Shown here: in pieces, positions 49,801 through 54,584 of the stretch | Numbering within the stretch: position 1 is the first letter of the stretch | How the letters are laid out: each line of letters opens with the position of its first letter | Source: Saccoglossus kowalevskii | Lineage: Eukaryota > Hemichordata > Enteropneusta > Harrimaniidae | Reading direction: 5' to 3' | Assembly (NCBI RefSeq): GCF_000003605.2 | Contig: NW_003107100.1 | Coordinates: 82,919-146,918, forward strand | DNA: 64,000 nt | Translations under genes and position numbers: made by a program | The notes under the pieces: generated by a model | Told to the model about the DNA's origin: nothing | Seen by the model: the letters and a program-made list of their open reading frames with translations, nothing else | The model's database searches: none

Positions 49801-50499
49801 CAGAATTTTGGTACAACAATTTTTCTGCATTTTTCTAAAATGTTTTTGATAATTTTGAACCAAATGGACGTAATTTTCTATCGGCTACAAGTCTTGATAA
49901 AAAAAAATTCAGAAAAATTACGAAAAATCGTAAGGATTTTATATTTGTGAATGGCGAAAAAAAGCTAACTCAAAAGGTTAAAGGTTAAAGGGAAAGTCAA
50001 GCCAAACAACATAATGACCCCTCAAGAAAAAGCTCCACAAATGTAGGAGAATGCAATTTACAGTTTTTTTATATCACTTTTCAGTCTCTAGATATTCAAG
50101 TTTCCATCAGTATTATGTAGTCAGCCATCTTGATTCTCAAGCAAAGGATTATGGGTAAAATACGACATAGAATATGTTGTCAGAAATTGCGAAAATGATT
50201 TTATCTATAAACATTTCCAATACTAATAAATGTAGTACACCAGTACTGCTTGATGCTGACAACAAAAGACAGCGTGTACTACAGATACTTTTGATAAAGT
50301 AGTCATCACTGTCACTTCCAACAATATATATCTACATATCACGATTCTTATAATAAATAATAAAACCACTTACTAGTTTTTCTTTTTCTTCTTTATCTAA
50401 TTTTAAATTCCTGAGTTGCTCTTGAAGTACTTGATTAGTCTCTTCCAACGCCCGGTATTCCTGAAGTGTAACCGAGTTCAAATCGGCCGAGCGCCTATC
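317..50499 (-). CDS. RIMBP: RIM-binding protein (partial gene model, 22 exons)
   Basis: Presynaptic active-zone scaffold. RIM-binding proteins are known to link RIM and voltage-gated Ca2+ channels through their SH3 domains. I joined 22 minus-strand exons: 50374-50499, 44613-44696, 42251-42340, 28580-28702, 28018-28122, 22944-23271, 22555-22641, 21857-21973, 19898-19989, 13505-13729, 13306-13381, 12187-12216, 9332-9373, 8225-8461, 6658-6729, 4572-4646, 4072-4245, 3800-3880, 3139-3426, 2026-2187, 996-1118 and 317-493. Every junction is AG/GT and the 2,914 nt stay open. Order of domains: coiled coil (about 1-285), linker, SH3-I (about 406-485), acidic linker, FN3-I to FN3-III (about 727 to beyond 971). 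This order and the motifs [28 protein letters not shown] and SNGAMVTGY are RIMBP signatures recalled from the family. Both ends are missing: the first residue seen is not Met, and SH3-II/III lie beyond the left edge. Whether it is closer to vertebrate RIMBP1 or RIMBP2 is undecided; invertebrates usually have one gene. Confidence 0.93.
491..680. repeat. 96-bp tandem duplication spanning an intron-exon edge
   Basis: Two diverged copies start with GGCCTGGAACAAT at 491 and 587, an offset of 96 bp. Both contain ATAATGC.CTGT.AAATGAG and ATAATGCTCAGTCAAAA. The first three bases of copy 1 are the start of exon 22 (minus strand), so its acceptor AG at 494-495 is repeated at 590-591. Further fragments of the same sequence continue to about 740. 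Confidence 0.85.
494..995 (-). other. RIMBP intron between exons 21 and 22
   Basis: 502 bp. It holds the tandem duplication described for 491-680 and otherwise unremarkable AT-rich sequence. Confidence 0.8.
996..1118 (-). CDS. RIMBP: RIMBP visible exon 21 (FN3-II, second half)
   Basis: 123 nt, phase 1-1, encodes [40 protein letters not shown] and G. L.P...Y.V.V.A is the F-strand of an FN3 fold, completing exon 20. The ...EFKTIP ending leads into FN3-III. Acceptor CTTTCAG, donor GGTG|GTGAGT. Confidence 0.9.
1119..2025 (-). other. RIMBP intron between exons 20 and 21
   Basis: 907 bp, AT-rich. Short open frames on both strands have no coding character. I see no repeat or element. Confidence 0.7.
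2026..2187 (-). CDS. RIMBP: RIMBP visible exon 20 (FN3-II, first half)
   Basis: 162 nt, phase 1-1, encodes [40 protein letters not shown] and [19 protein letters not shown]...V.PTSA...WLP.NSN.AHVI is the clear signature of the second RIMBP FN3. Acceptor CAACACAG, donor ACTG|GTAAGT. Confidence 0.95.
2188..3138 (-). other. RIMBP intron between exons 19 and 20
   Basis: 951 bp. The only landmark is a G-run near 2500-2518 on the plus strand, which reads as a C-run in the transcript. No exon seen. Confidence 0.7.
3139..3426 (-). CDS. RIMBP: RIMBP visible exon 19 (FN3-I)
   Basis: 288 nt, phase 1-1, 96 residues and a complete fibronectin III domain in one exon. It has the strand-B Trp in [10 protein letters not shown], then [30 protein letters not shown] and [19 protein letters not shown]. 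The TRALI...YRISV-type block and the ...C...IGK ending match RIMBP FN3-I from family knowledge. Donor AAAG|GTAGGT. Two acceptors 15 nt apart (AG before TGTATG, and ATTACAG) both keep the frame, so five residues (VYVIT) are optional. Confidence 0.93.
3427..3799 (-). other. RIMBP intron between exons 18 and 19
   Basis: 373 bp with a T-run (3783-3797) next to the exon 18 donor. Nothing else seen. Confidence 0.7.
3800..3880 (-). CDS. RIMBP: RIMBP visible exon 18 (linker to FN3-I)
   Basis: 81 nt, phase 1-1, encodes [20 protein letters not shown] then LALPPIV. Donor GTTG|GTAAAA lies beside a poly-A (minus-strand) run. The acceptor GTGAAG is weak and a few nearby AGs compete. I chose the one that keeps phase 1 and avoids a stop. 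Confidence 0.65.
4072..4245 (-). CDS. RIMBP: RIMBP visible exon 17 (linker)
   Basis: 174 nt, phase 1-1, 58 residues including [38 protein letters not shown] and [15 protein letters not shown]. Acceptor GTTTTCAG, donor GGAG|GTAATG. Ser/Asp/Glu rich with repeated acidic-Ser patches, so probably disordered. No fold recognised. Confidence 0.85.
4246..4571 (-). repeat. RIMBP intron 16-17 with a 94-bp tandem duplication
   Basis: Two copies of a segment containing TGACAACTGT and CCTGGTAGAAAGTATCAAC occur at about 4342-4430 and 4436-4526, an offset of 94 bp. Together they fill most of the 326-bp intron. Confidence 0.85.
4572..4646 (-). CDS. RIMBP: RIMBP visible exon 16 (acidic linker)
   Basis: 75 nt, phase 1-1, encodes [20 protein letters not shown] then KHTFT. 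Acceptor ATCAAAG, donor ACAA|GTAAGC (strong intronic side). The SSDEDD cluster is a likely casein-kinase-2-type acidic site (inference). Confidence 0.75.
4647..6657 (-). other. RIMBP intron between exons 15 and 16
   Basis: 2.0 kb. It contains the inverted-repeat element at 5521-5750. The rest is AT-rich with no exon-like stretch. Confidence 0.65.
5521..5750. mobile_element. MITE-like element with about 40-bp inverted repeats
   Basis: The left end at 5523-5561 (ATGCACGACCTCTAAAAGGT, CACACATCCTGGTACTTTC) reappears inverted at 5711-5748 (AAAGTACCAGGATGTGTGAC, CTTTAGAGGTCATGCAT) with two or three differences. The interior is AT-rich and has no transposase-sized frame. The size (about 230 bp) and long terminal inverted repeats suggest a non-autonomous DNA transposon. 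A simple inverted duplication is the alternative. Confidence 0.7.
6658..6729 (-). CDS. RIMBP: RIMBP visible exon 15 (acidic linker)
   Basis: 72 nt, phase 1-1, encodes [20 protein letters not shown] then TSLT. Acceptor GGCATCAG, donor ACAG|GTTTCT (weak, as in exon 14). Called on a local GC rise and on phase. The plus strand is also open here ([15 protein letters not shown]...), but only the minus reading has matching splice sites and phases with its neighbours. Confidence 0.65.
6730..8224 (-). other. RIMBP intron between exons 14 and 15
   Basis: 1.5 kb. It contains the irregular CTAGGGAGGCTT repeats at 7250-7645 and otherwise AT-rich sequence. An A-run lies at 7027-7040. Confidence 0.7.
7250..7645. 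repeat. Irregular minisatellite with core CTAGGGAGGCTT
   Basis: At least seven copies of the core (near 7350, 7390, 7454, 7491, 7527, 7590 and 7630, some altered) are separated by related spacers such as GAATATTATACA. Spacing is variable. The same core recurs twice at about 12494 and 12530 (CTAGGGAGGTA) in another intron. Confidence 0.8.
8225..8461 (-). CDS. RIMBP: RIMBP visible exon 14 (Ser/Thr/Ala-rich linker)
   Basis: 237 nt, phase 1-1, 79 residues. Starts [20 protein letters not shown], passes through a Leu/Val/Pro segment and a Ser run ([14 protein letters not shown]), and ends [17 protein letters not shown]. It is more GC-rich than its flanks. Acceptor TTTTCTAG. The donor is the non-consensus AAAG|GTTTTA, so the 3' end is less sure; the frame stays open for only a few codons beyond. 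Confidence 0.72.
8462..9331 (-). other. RIMBP intron between exons 13 and 14
   Basis: 870 bp, AT-rich. No repeat or exon recognised. Confidence 0.65.
9332..9373 (-). CDS. RIMBP: RIMBP visible exon 13 (42-nt microexon, acidic)
   Basis: 42 nt, phase 1-1, encodes [14 protein letters not shown] plus the first base of a Gly codon. Strong splice sites: acceptor TTTCTTCCAG, donor GAAG|GTAAGC. Acidic linker. It resembles exon 12 at both ends, which suggests duplication or mutually alternative use. Confidence 0.75.
9860..11012. repeat. 27-bp minisatellite with higher-order structure
   Basis: Unit of type CATTCAGAAAACACATTCAA followed by ATACAAG. It is degenerate from 9860 and regular from about 10020 to 11010, some 36 units. 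Larger blocks are repeated: a block starting with ACTAGCATTCAAAAAACACA recurs after 503 bp (10207 and 10710), and one starting CCCTAGCATTCAG recurs after 162 bp (10359 and 10521), which is six units. Confidence 0.95.
11800..12020. repeat. 36-bp tandem repeat
   Basis: About six units of type ACCATCAGAGCCAAGATTGG followed by AAGAAATGGCACCAAA, some shortened. Because 36 is a multiple of three, several frames on both strands stay open. These frames are repeat artefacts. It lies just downstream (in the transcript) of microexon 12. Confidence 0.9.
12187..12216 (-). CDS. RIMBP: RIMBP visible exon 12 (30-nt microexon, acidic)
   Basis: 30 nt, phase 1-1, encodes [10 protein letters not shown] plus the first base of a Gly codon. 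Acceptor TTTGTAAG, donor GAAG|GTAACA. It was found by splice sites and phase, not by length, so it is less certain. Its start (ATGAAGA) and end (GAAG) match those of exon 13, and it fits between SH3-I and the acidic linker. Confidence 0.6.
12217..13305 (-). other. RIMBP intron between exons 11 and 12
   Basis: 1.1 kb. Contains a diverged 91-bp tandem duplication (CCATTCTTGCAG at 12989 and CCATTCTTACAG at 13080, each followed by a copy of CAAGATGGCTG). A T/A-rich stretch lies around 12725-12800. Confidence 0.75.
13306..13381 (-). CDS. RIMBP: RIMBP visible exon 11 (SH3-I, last third)
   Basis: 76 nt, phase 0-1, encodes [20 protein letters not shown] then IERVA. GLVPSNF is the SH3 C-terminal ligand-site motif. 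The canonical n-Src-loop tryptophan is replaced by Phe-Tyr, which as I recall is normal for RIMBP SH3-I. Acceptor TTCAG, donor GCAG|GTAAGT. The 123-bp intron to exon 10 is the shortest in the gene. Confidence 0.95.
13505..13729 (-). CDS. RIMBP: RIMBP visible exon 10 (SH3-I, first two thirds)
   Basis: 225 nt, phase 0-0, 75 residues. An acidic lead ([20 protein letters not shown]) precedes the SH3 fold. ARYSYDP is the ALYDY-type motif. The long RT-loop segment [20 protein letters not shown] and the following DMDE are diagnostic for SH3-I of RIM-binding proteins. Acceptor TAG, donor GAG|GTAAGG. The exon ends exactly before the DGFYEGE turn. Confidence 0.95.
14145..14345. repeat. Pentanucleotide repeat (CTACA/CTGCA)
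   Basis: Runs of ACTAC and ACTGC pentamers occur at about 14148-14190, 14248-14282 and 14275-14310. They are interrupted by a duplicated segment of type CCAATCC.TATCCA.C.CAATGCACTG (14209-14240 and 14307-14335). Confidence 0.9.
15460..15615. repeat. Degenerate 35-40-bp tandem repeat
   Basis: Four or five imperfect copies of ACTGTGACTCCCTAGGACC followed by CCAGTGAAA occur between 15470 and 15612. Copies differ at several positions, so the array is old. Confidence 0.75.
16621..17160. repeat. 30-bp tandem array, 18 near-identical units
   Basis: Eighteen consecutive units of exactly 30 bp (GTCAAGACATGGAGATACTA then TACCTCCATA). All variation is C/T at unit position 3 and A/G at unit position 30, and the two states are strongly linked across the unit border (A with GTC, G with GTT). 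The array keeps an open frame (repeated decapeptide [11 protein letters not shown]) because 30 is a multiple of three. It is intronic and has no gene signals of its own. Confidence 0.97.
19898..19989 (-). CDS. RIMBP: RIMBP visible exon 9 (basic linker before SH3-I)
   Basis: 92 nt, phase 1-0, encodes [20 protein letters not shown] then [11 protein letters not shown]. Acceptor TTTGTAG, donor AAG|GTAGAT. A low-complexity Ser/Arg/Lys segment, probably disordered. Its length returns the reading frame to phase 0, as exon 10 requires, which supports both junctions. Confidence 0.8.
19990..21856 (-). other. RIMBP intron between exons 8 and 9
   Basis: 1.9 kb, AT-rich. Contains the interspersed element at 20876-21100 and a TAAT-type simple repeat around 21389-21412. 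No other exon-like stretch. Confidence 0.7.
20876..21100 (+). mobile_element. Type A short interspersed element, copy 1
   Basis: About 225 bp. It is shared with 41952-42190 and 62771-63011 in the same orientation and with about 23840-24045 inverted. Shared blocks include ACCACCAGACTTTC, ATATTTCTGGAAATGA, AAAGTGCGTACTATAAA and GTGATGAAAAGAGGGAACTG. The ends are imperfect inverted repeats (TTTTCACCACCAG against TTTTCCTCACCAG). It encodes nothing. Probably a non-autonomous DNA transposon. Confidence 0.8.
21857..21973 (-). CDS. RIMBP: RIMBP visible exon 8 (acidic linker)
   Basis: 117 nt, phase 1-1, encodes [20 protein letters not shown] then [19 protein letters not shown]. Acceptor TACGCAG, donor GAAG|GTGAGA. 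Acidic start, hydrophobic centre ([12 protein letters not shown]). The reading frame stays open past the donor for about 25 codons, so the exact 3' end rests on the splice consensus and on phase. Confidence 0.78.
21974..22554 (-). repeat. RIMBP intron 7-8 with degenerate TGACCAGAG motifs
   Basis: 581 bp. From about 22085 to 22345 motifs of type GTGACCAGAG recur at irregular spacing, which looks like a decayed tandem repeat. No exon seen. Confidence 0.5.
22555..22641 (-). CDS. RIMBP: RIMBP visible exon 7 (linker)
   Basis: 87 nt, phase 1-1, encodes [20 protein letters not shown] then ESVKSVDT. Acceptor ATTAG, donor CACAG|GTAGGT. A short amphipathic stretch ([14 protein letters not shown]) followed by a basic Ser-rich tail; no domain recognised. 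It is symmetric and so a possible cassette exon. Confidence 0.8.
22642..22943 (-). other. RIMBP intron between exons 6 and 7
   Basis: 302 bp, AT-rich. Nothing recognised. Confidence 0.7.
22944..23271 (-). CDS. RIMBP: RIMBP visible exon 6 (end of coiled coil and linker)
   Basis: 328 nt, phase 0-1, 109 residues plus one base. The first 50 or so residues finish the coiled coil with [20 protein letters not shown] and [10 protein letters not shown]. This matches the conserved RIMBP stretch of type VRELEEKC..Q...F..LSQEL (family knowledge). The rest is a Ser/Arg/Lys linker ([34 protein letters not shown]) that looks disordered and phosphorylatable. The exon shifts the frame from phase 0 to phase 1. 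Acceptor TTCAG, donor AGAG|GTAACG. Confidence 0.92.
23320..23430 (-). mobile_element. Type C element fragment
   Basis: Contains CACTGATTTTTGATGAGTTA followed by AATGTGAAAATATAA. This is the reverse complement of the core of the complete type C element at 58720-58919. Its ends are decayed. Confidence 0.65.
23617..23765. repeat. Type D interspersed repeat
   Basis: The stretch TTTCACTATTTTGATGTTTT then GAGCAATT is shared exactly with 56168-56200 and approximately with 150-185. Similarity extends over some 100-150 bp. Nature unknown. Confidence 0.7.
23840..24045 (-). mobile_element. Type A element, inverted copy
   Basis: Reverse complement of the type A repeat. Recognisable blocks are ATCACAAAATAGTCC, ATAGTCTGCACTTTCCTTCA, AATTTTGTCTGTTGGCTC and AGAAATATTGAAAAATACA. 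More diverged at its ends than the plus-strand copies. Confidence 0.75.
24065..24372. repeat. 68-bp tandem repeat with internal subrepeats
   Basis: Blocks starting ATAGAGGGCAGTATTCATTT recur about every 68 bp (near 24200, 24268 and 24337). Each also has AGCAGAATTCACATCTGGT and GCAGTACTCCCCTC. A more irregular GAGGGCAGTATTCAT series precedes them from 24070. Confidence 0.9.
25618..25710. repeat. 31-bp repeat, three copies
   Basis: Three near-identical head-to-tail copies of CTGACATTTCAGGAGAAATA then AAGCCACCTAA. Confidence 0.95.
26150..26400. repeat. Degenerate 26-bp tandem repeat
   Basis: Repeated units of type TTTGTGTTACTTTGCACTAA followed by TCAAAA, best preserved at 26260-26350 and decayed on both sides. 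Confidence 0.85.
28018..28122 (-). CDS. RIMBP: RIMBP visible exon 5 (coiled coil)
   Basis: 105 nt, phase 0-0, 35 residues ([35 protein letters not shown]). Acceptor TTTGTAG and donor G|GTTGGT. The LEAEYQEAR...EIRQLQQ pattern is the family's coiled-coil style. Only 457 bp separate it from exon 4. Confidence 0.9.
28123..28579 (-). other. RIMBP intron between exons 4 and 5
   Basis: 457 bp with a purine-rich patch (AGAGTAGAGAGAGGG area, 28310-28350). Nothing else recognised. Confidence 0.7.
28580..28702 (-). CDS. RIMBP: RIMBP visible exon 4 (coiled coil)
   Basis: 123 nt, phase 0-0, 41 residues starting [20 protein letters not shown] and ending DKLEAAIK. Acceptor TTACAG and donor G|GTATGC. Strong coiled-coil heptads. 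It follows a 13.5-kb intron, the largest closed intron in the window, so a small in-frame exon between it and exon 3 could have been missed (see the candidate at 39472-39504). Confidence 0.88.
28956..30645. repeat. 37-bp satellite array with alternating variants
   Basis: Unit CAACCAGGGTGAGAACTGTT then CATTGATGCAAACACCG, exactly 37 bp (checked at 30249-30285). GGGTGAG and GGGCAAG versions alternate over much of the array, giving a 74-bp dimer. The array borders both sides of the N gap, so its real length is unknown. It stops abruptly at about 30640. Confidence 0.95.
29000..29544. other. Assembly gap (545 N)
   Basis: A run of N inside the 37-bp satellite. The array was probably too repetitive to assemble. 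Frames read across the gap are meaningless. Confidence 1.
32965..33092 (+). mobile_element. Type R3 short element, copy 1
   Basis: Matches the complete copy at 44285-44431. Shared: GGCCATAG.GTGT, TTGTTTACAAACAAGCATC, TATCGTCGCTTAGGAATCAA and CCGTGTGTGTGCAG. Ends are eroded. Confidence 0.8.
34602..34871. mobile_element. Type E inverted-repeat element with a nested insertion
   Basis: The ends are inverted repeats (CACTGTAAAA near 34602, and TACAGATTTTACAG ending at 34871). The left half matches the inverted sequence of 38235-38424 over about 75 bp, including AGAAGTCACATCCCAAATAG and ACCCATTCTTTTTAAGCAAT. It is about 80 bp longer than the other copy because a type R3 sequence lies inside. Confidence 0.75.
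34727..34818 (-). mobile_element. Type R3 element, inverted and nested
   Basis: Reverse complement of the 44285-44431 element's 3' half: GGGTCGTCACCT, then TGAGTCCCAAGCGACGATAA and CAACACAC. It lacks the other end, so it is truncated. It sits between the two halves of the type E element. Confidence 0.8.
38235..38424. mobile_element. Type E element, complete (about 190 bp)
   Basis: Left end GTACTGTAAAATTTGTATTT and right end (inverted) GTACTGTAACATCTGTATTA, followed by AGAAG in both. These are 20-25-bp terminal inverted repeats. The interior carries extra AGAAG...ACTTCTATT inverted motifs and no coding frame of its own. Typical of a MITE; superfamily not determined. Confidence 0.8.
39472..39504 (-). 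CDS. Candidate extra RIMBP microexon (unconfirmed)
   Basis: 33 nt, phase 0-0, would encode [11 protein letters not shown] between exons 3 and 4 without breaking the frame. The acceptor TTATTTCCTTCAG is good; the donor AAT|GTGTGT is only fair. Coiled-coil-like composition fits, but such short matches occur by chance in a 13.5-kb intron. Confidence 0.22.
40085..40508. repeat. 33-bp minisatellite with shortened units
   Basis: Unit GAAACCTACCAAAACTGAAC then ACTGTGTAAACTA, 33 bp. Five regular units are followed by alternation with a shortened unit containing ACCAACACTATGCAAACT. The minus strand reads an open 11-residue repeat ([11 protein letters not shown]), a by-product of the unit length. Confidence 0.93.
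41952..42190 (+). mobile_element. Type A element, copy 2
   Basis: Begins TTAACCTTTTCACCACCAG and carries the type A blocks CAATATTTCTGGAAATGAGT, AATTTTGGAGCCAACAGACA and CTTCTGGAGGAAAACGC. The right end has turned into a G-run (42169-42181). It ends about 60 bp from exon 3. Confidence 0.8.
42251..42340 (-). CDS. RIMBP: RIMBP visible exon 3 (coiled coil)
   Basis: 90 nt, phase 0-0, 30 residues ([30 protein letters not shown]). Acceptor GCAG and donor GTAAGT. Gln/Leu/Asn-rich coiled coil. A short interspersed element (41952-42190) ends about 60 bp downstream of its donor. Confidence 0.87.
43440..44060. repeat. 19-bp minisatellite
   Basis: About 31 units of TATACTCAACATTTGAATT or CATACTCAACATTTGAAGT, with a 20-bp variant containing TACTTATAACATTTGAA. 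Groups of units recur in the same order, showing block duplication. Confidence 0.95.
44285..44431 (+). mobile_element. Type R3 element, complete (147 bp)
   Basis: Ends GCGAGGGAGTCGCATGCGTC and, inverted, GCGAGAGGGTCGTCACCTGC form short terminal inverted repeats. The centre has TTGTTTACAAACAA, a perfect 14-bp palindrome. GC-rich against its surroundings. Related copies are at 32965, 34727 (inverted) and 48459 (partial). Confidence 0.82.
44613..44696 (-). CDS. RIMBP: RIMBP visible exon 2 (coiled coil)
   Basis: 84 nt, phase 0-0, 28 residues ([20 protein letters not shown] then RQQQCSEF). Acceptor TTACAG and donor GTAAGT. It continues the coiled coil with hydrophobic residues at heptad positions. 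It keeps the frame of both neighbours, so it could also be skipped without a frameshift. Confidence 0.87.
46842..46874. repeat. Poly-A tract, 33 bp
   Basis: 33 uninterrupted A on the plus strand, preceded by GGGCAGCTTT. No retroelement body was recognised before it. Confidence 0.9.
48459..48505 (+). mobile_element. Type R3 fragment
   Basis: CACATGCGTCAGATGGCCAT then TGTTCACAAACAAGCGTT matches the 5' third of the 44285 element. The rest is missing. Confidence 0.65.
49771..49980. mobile_element. Type B element, 210 bp, with inverted ends
   Basis: Starts TAACCCTTTGAG and ends CTCAAAAGGTTA, the inverted form with one mismatch. The interior has ATAATTTTGAACCAAATGGA, shared with 38597-38617 and, diverged, with 54668. 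It is flanked by TTAA-like sequence on the right. Exactly the same length as the copy at 54585. Confidence 0.78.
50374..50499 (-). CDS. RIMBP: RIMBP visible exon 1 (coiled coil)
   Basis: 126 nt, phase 0-0, 42 residues beginning [10 protein letters not shown] and ending DKEEKEKL. The strand is set by the acceptor (...CCAG) and the donor GTAAGT. Composition is Leu, Glu, Gln and Lys rich with heptad spacing ([18 protein letters not shown]), as expected for the RIMBP N-terminal coiled coil. It begins mid-protein, so at least one more exon with the start codon must lie upstream. Confidence 0.88.
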
Positions 50500-52191
50500 C
50501 TGGAAAACATGAAATTACAAAACTATTAATTGACAGAATCCTCAGAAAAAGCCAAGTCATTTGTTTTTTTATTCCAAAGATGACTGCATCATTCATTTTC
50601 ATTTAGCGAGGATTGTAATCGTCAAGATGAAATGCATAGATGAAATAACGAAAAGACATGATAATTGAAGCAGCATTTTCACATTTTTGATAACTTCTAG
50701 ATTCAACAGATGAAGGTACAAAAACAGTTTTCTGGATGATAAAATTTGATTTTCTGGTGTAAAATTATGATATTTTCACAGGATTTCCTAATCAAGAAAT
50801 CAACTTTATTAGACTCCAATAGAATTCCTGATGAATATCAAGTATTGGATTTCAAAGAACTTTCACAGAATTTCACAAAAACTGCAGAATATGAAGGAAA
50901 AACTACCAATAACTGTCAAGCTCAAAGTAAATATCAAATTTTCATGAAAGCTGAGTAAAACGACATAAAACATCTGTACAATTTTATGGCTGATAATATA
51001 AAATGTTATGGTGTGACCACAACAATCCCAAGGGAACCAACGCAGTGTATCCAAGAATTGTTGAAATTCACGATTTTTTTATTTATTAAGTCGAAAAATG
51101 TTGTCAAAAAAAATTATGACACCCAAAGATGCTGAAAACTTAATCACAACAGAATCTACATATATAAATTCTCAGCAATGTTTGGCACTTTATAAACAAC
51201 TTCAGATTAATACATTTTGCTAATACGGCTAATACCGTACTGTAACTTTTGCATTTGATACATGTTCATATATACTACATCACTTCAAAATTTGTATTAA
51301 TCTAACTCTTCACAAATTAATATTTTTGAATAAGTACATAATTATGGGTTTACATCAAATTTTACTAGTTCTCATAAAGCTACTATTTTTATTGGATCTG
51401 AATTTTATAGTAATTATTTTATTTTATGCAAATACAGTTAAACATGAAATAATAGGTAAAAAGTGTTGAATCATGATGAAACTCAAAGATGTGTTTTGGG
51501 ATATTTTTTTACCTTTTTTTCAATCAAGATTGAATATATTAGTGTTGTCTAAATCTACTGTCAAAACTAACAAAATTTCTATTAATAATTTATCAAATTT
51601 CAAAAATGCTATCGCATTCTGCTAATTGAATTCACTTGGCACAAAATTTGCATTATGAGTCGTCTGGAAAAATAATTAGGAATCATTAGATTACGAAATT
51701 GCTGCTGTTGTAAAACAAAAGTAACGAGAGAGTCTTTCATGCGTGACACTAAAAAAAAGTTTCACGTCTACGTTACCGCATTTACTCTATCGGAAGCGTA
51801 TGTAAAACATCAATTGCATTAATTGTATTCCAGCTTCTTCAAATATTACTTATTTTAACCATAGACATGATTATATTATTTACATAAGCGCATGTGCTAC
51901 CAATAGTCCAAATACGGTATGTGTGATTGTTTTAAAGAGTGTAATTCATAATCATCTGAGAGAAACATCCTGAAGTCGGGAAAATGATCTATATTCAAGT
52001 TATCTATATCAGGTGATTGATTCAGACTGATGCATACAATTCCAGAAAATTGTTGACTGATTCTCACTGGCTAGCTGACAGGAAAACCTACTAGTCTGGC
52101 CAATCAGCTTGCAACTTTTTAATAACATCTGCAAATACAGGAATCATATTATGGTATCCATGATACATGTACCCCTTCAACCTTGTGACCT

Positions 52192-52400
52192 TTAACCCTT
52201 TGATCGCCAAAGTCAATTACATGTATTGTCATCTATTACAAATCAAAAAACATACACAATTTTTTCTATTTTTTTTTTTTATTTCGTTGAAGACCTGAAG
52301 CCAATGAAAAATTCTGTTCATGTTGGTCCAAAATTAATGGAAAAAAATGCATAAAAATTAATACAAATTTGGAGGGAAAATTATGATGTTCAAAAGTGGT
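52192..52400. mobile_element. Type B-like element
   Basis: Starts TTAACCCTTTGATCG. The interior has GACCTGAAGCCAATGAAAAA and GGTCCAAAATTAATGGAAAA, also present at 17788-17850. A second similar unit (CCTTTGGTTGCCAAATTCAC to about 52640) follows directly. Ends are approximate. Confidence 0.6.
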
Positions 52401-54584
52401 AAATCCTTTGGTTGCCAAATTCACTTTTTCTGTCACTTTTCACAAACTAGAGCAGCACAATATTTTGTCAAATAGTTTAAAATTCACAAAGCAATTATAG
52501 AAAAATGACATAAAATGTGCAAAATGCTGCACTCAAAATCATTATGTCGATTTGTTATTGTTAAATAATTCATTTTGAAACATTTTCAAGAAATATCACT
52601 CAAAATCGTCAAGTTCTTAGAAGAAAAATATCAAAGAGTTCAAAGTTCACCAGATGTGGAATGAAGCAGTACAGGTAAGTACATTCTTGTGATACCCAAA
52701 CCTATCATCAATTTTAAAATTTGCATATCAGTAGTAATTGGATAAGTAGGAGAGATAAGTTACGCTACCTGCTTAGTATCGGCTTTCCTGACAAAGCCCG
52801 GAATATAAAACATGACTTTAGTTACATAATGGTCGAGACAGACAAAGAACCCATCAGTATCGGTTTACATAACACTCAATCATTACTCAAGTCACAAACA
52901 ATGAGTCATTTTCCATACATCTATGGATACCGCCGATTTTTTTTCTCCCCAGCAACAAAAAAGAAACATCAAATTTGATGTGAAAACTATAAGAAGTCTG
53001 TTTCATCAAAGCACAAAACGTAACATGCCCATACAACGTAGACAAATTGTGCAGGTGAAATCCATTTGCGTGTTACGACGGGAATCCACGACTACAAGAA
53101 TTGTCGAGCATAACAGGGAACGCATCTGATGAGTGATGTGCAGAATGCAAGTTTTCAAACCAACGTGTCTTGGGTGTTAACTGCTGGAATGCAAATAGAA
53201 ATCAAAGGGGGCCACAGTGTGACCAATCAAAGGGTGATATCGCACCACGAACCCATGTTAACCAAGTGTAAAGAAAGGAGAGTCAAACTCCTATCAATAA
53301 TAAACTAATACCACTATCTTAGTAATAAAATAAAATAGGATCTTAATAATATTCAAAACCATTTATGATGAAAAAACCTTAAAATAAGAACTTATGATCA
53401 TGATTCCTTTGGGATAATCGAACAAAATAAATTTCATGAGTGTTGTGACAGCTTTAAGATTACTGAAATATATTATAGGATAAATAATAAATCCATATAA
53501 GCCATATATCCTTAATTTATAAACATGATTATACTGCTCTGTTAGTCAAGGAACACTCGCGAACTCAGACATAGATGAGAAAAACTATTTAAAAATTACA
53601 ATATTTTGTTTTTGTCCAGGTAATTTTCTTGAGTGTTTTTTTTGTATTATGTAAGCAGTGGGCATCATGACCTAGTGCATTCGAATTTCACAACATACAA
53701 GCTAGACGTAGTATGGGACTGGTTATAACATAATATGGCCATGTTTGTCATAATGTAAACGTATCTTTAGCGTATACACTTTAGAATCCAATGAAAAAAT
53801 TATGCCTTTAAAACGTTTCCCATAAAAAAAACATGCTGACCACAGAGCGTTTTATTGCCACAAGGCACAACTCATTTTATCTTCCAAGAATTGTGTTTTT
53901 CTGTACTTTTCACCAAAATACAAAATATGCTGACTACAGTAAAAAAAAAAATTATTTTGCACCAAAATACACAAAAATATGCAAACTGAACTATGTTGGT
54001 TGTTTAAATAGTTAATTCTATAACGAAATAATCTTGAGTTAAATTCACACACCAAAAGGTAATATAAAAAAACAAGGCCTAGACCATAAAACAAAATCAA
54101 ATTTCATTAATTTAATAAAAGGAAAACGAGTTATAGCTTGACAAGCAAACAGGGTCTGCGATAATGAATATTGAATTAAAATACAACACAACAGCAGTTC
54201 GGACTCCCATCGGCCATTTGTTACTGATGATAACGATTTTCAAGATTTACATACCTTTTTTTAAATCACTCTCAGCGCAGACTGAAATGATTACATTAAA
54301 ATAATGACAAAAATATCTCTTTCATGCAGCAGATTTTTTTTTATTTATATAATCCATTCGGCAATACATATAAACAGACATGGTTTCTGACAGCTTGACT
54401 ATATTTACCATGCTGTGAACGTCAGCAAAATACCAATCACTTAACACTTTTATGCTGCTTTCAAAGGCGAGTGCGTCAAAATACTCACGTGGGTCCATTC
54501 CCTGCAGGGTATAGCATTGGTTACAAAGTAAATTCACCTAACAAAGTAATTCAGATTTAATAACTGCTATTTTCAATGTACCAT

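Larger units (their letters stand above)
44697..50373 (-). other. RIMBP intron between exons 1 and 2
   Basis: 5.7 kb. Holds a poly-A tract, a partial R3 copy and the 210-bp type B element. Two longer open frames (45945-46442 plus, with one stop; 47190-47627 minus) are noted separately and are not called as genes. Confidence 0.65.

Noticed and set aside
54322-54537. Minus-strand frame MDPREYFDALAFESS with a GTGAGT site inside
   Set aside because: A strong donor-like GTGAGT occurs after ATGGACCCAC, but no phase or family match links it to RIMBP, and the peptide is not recognised.
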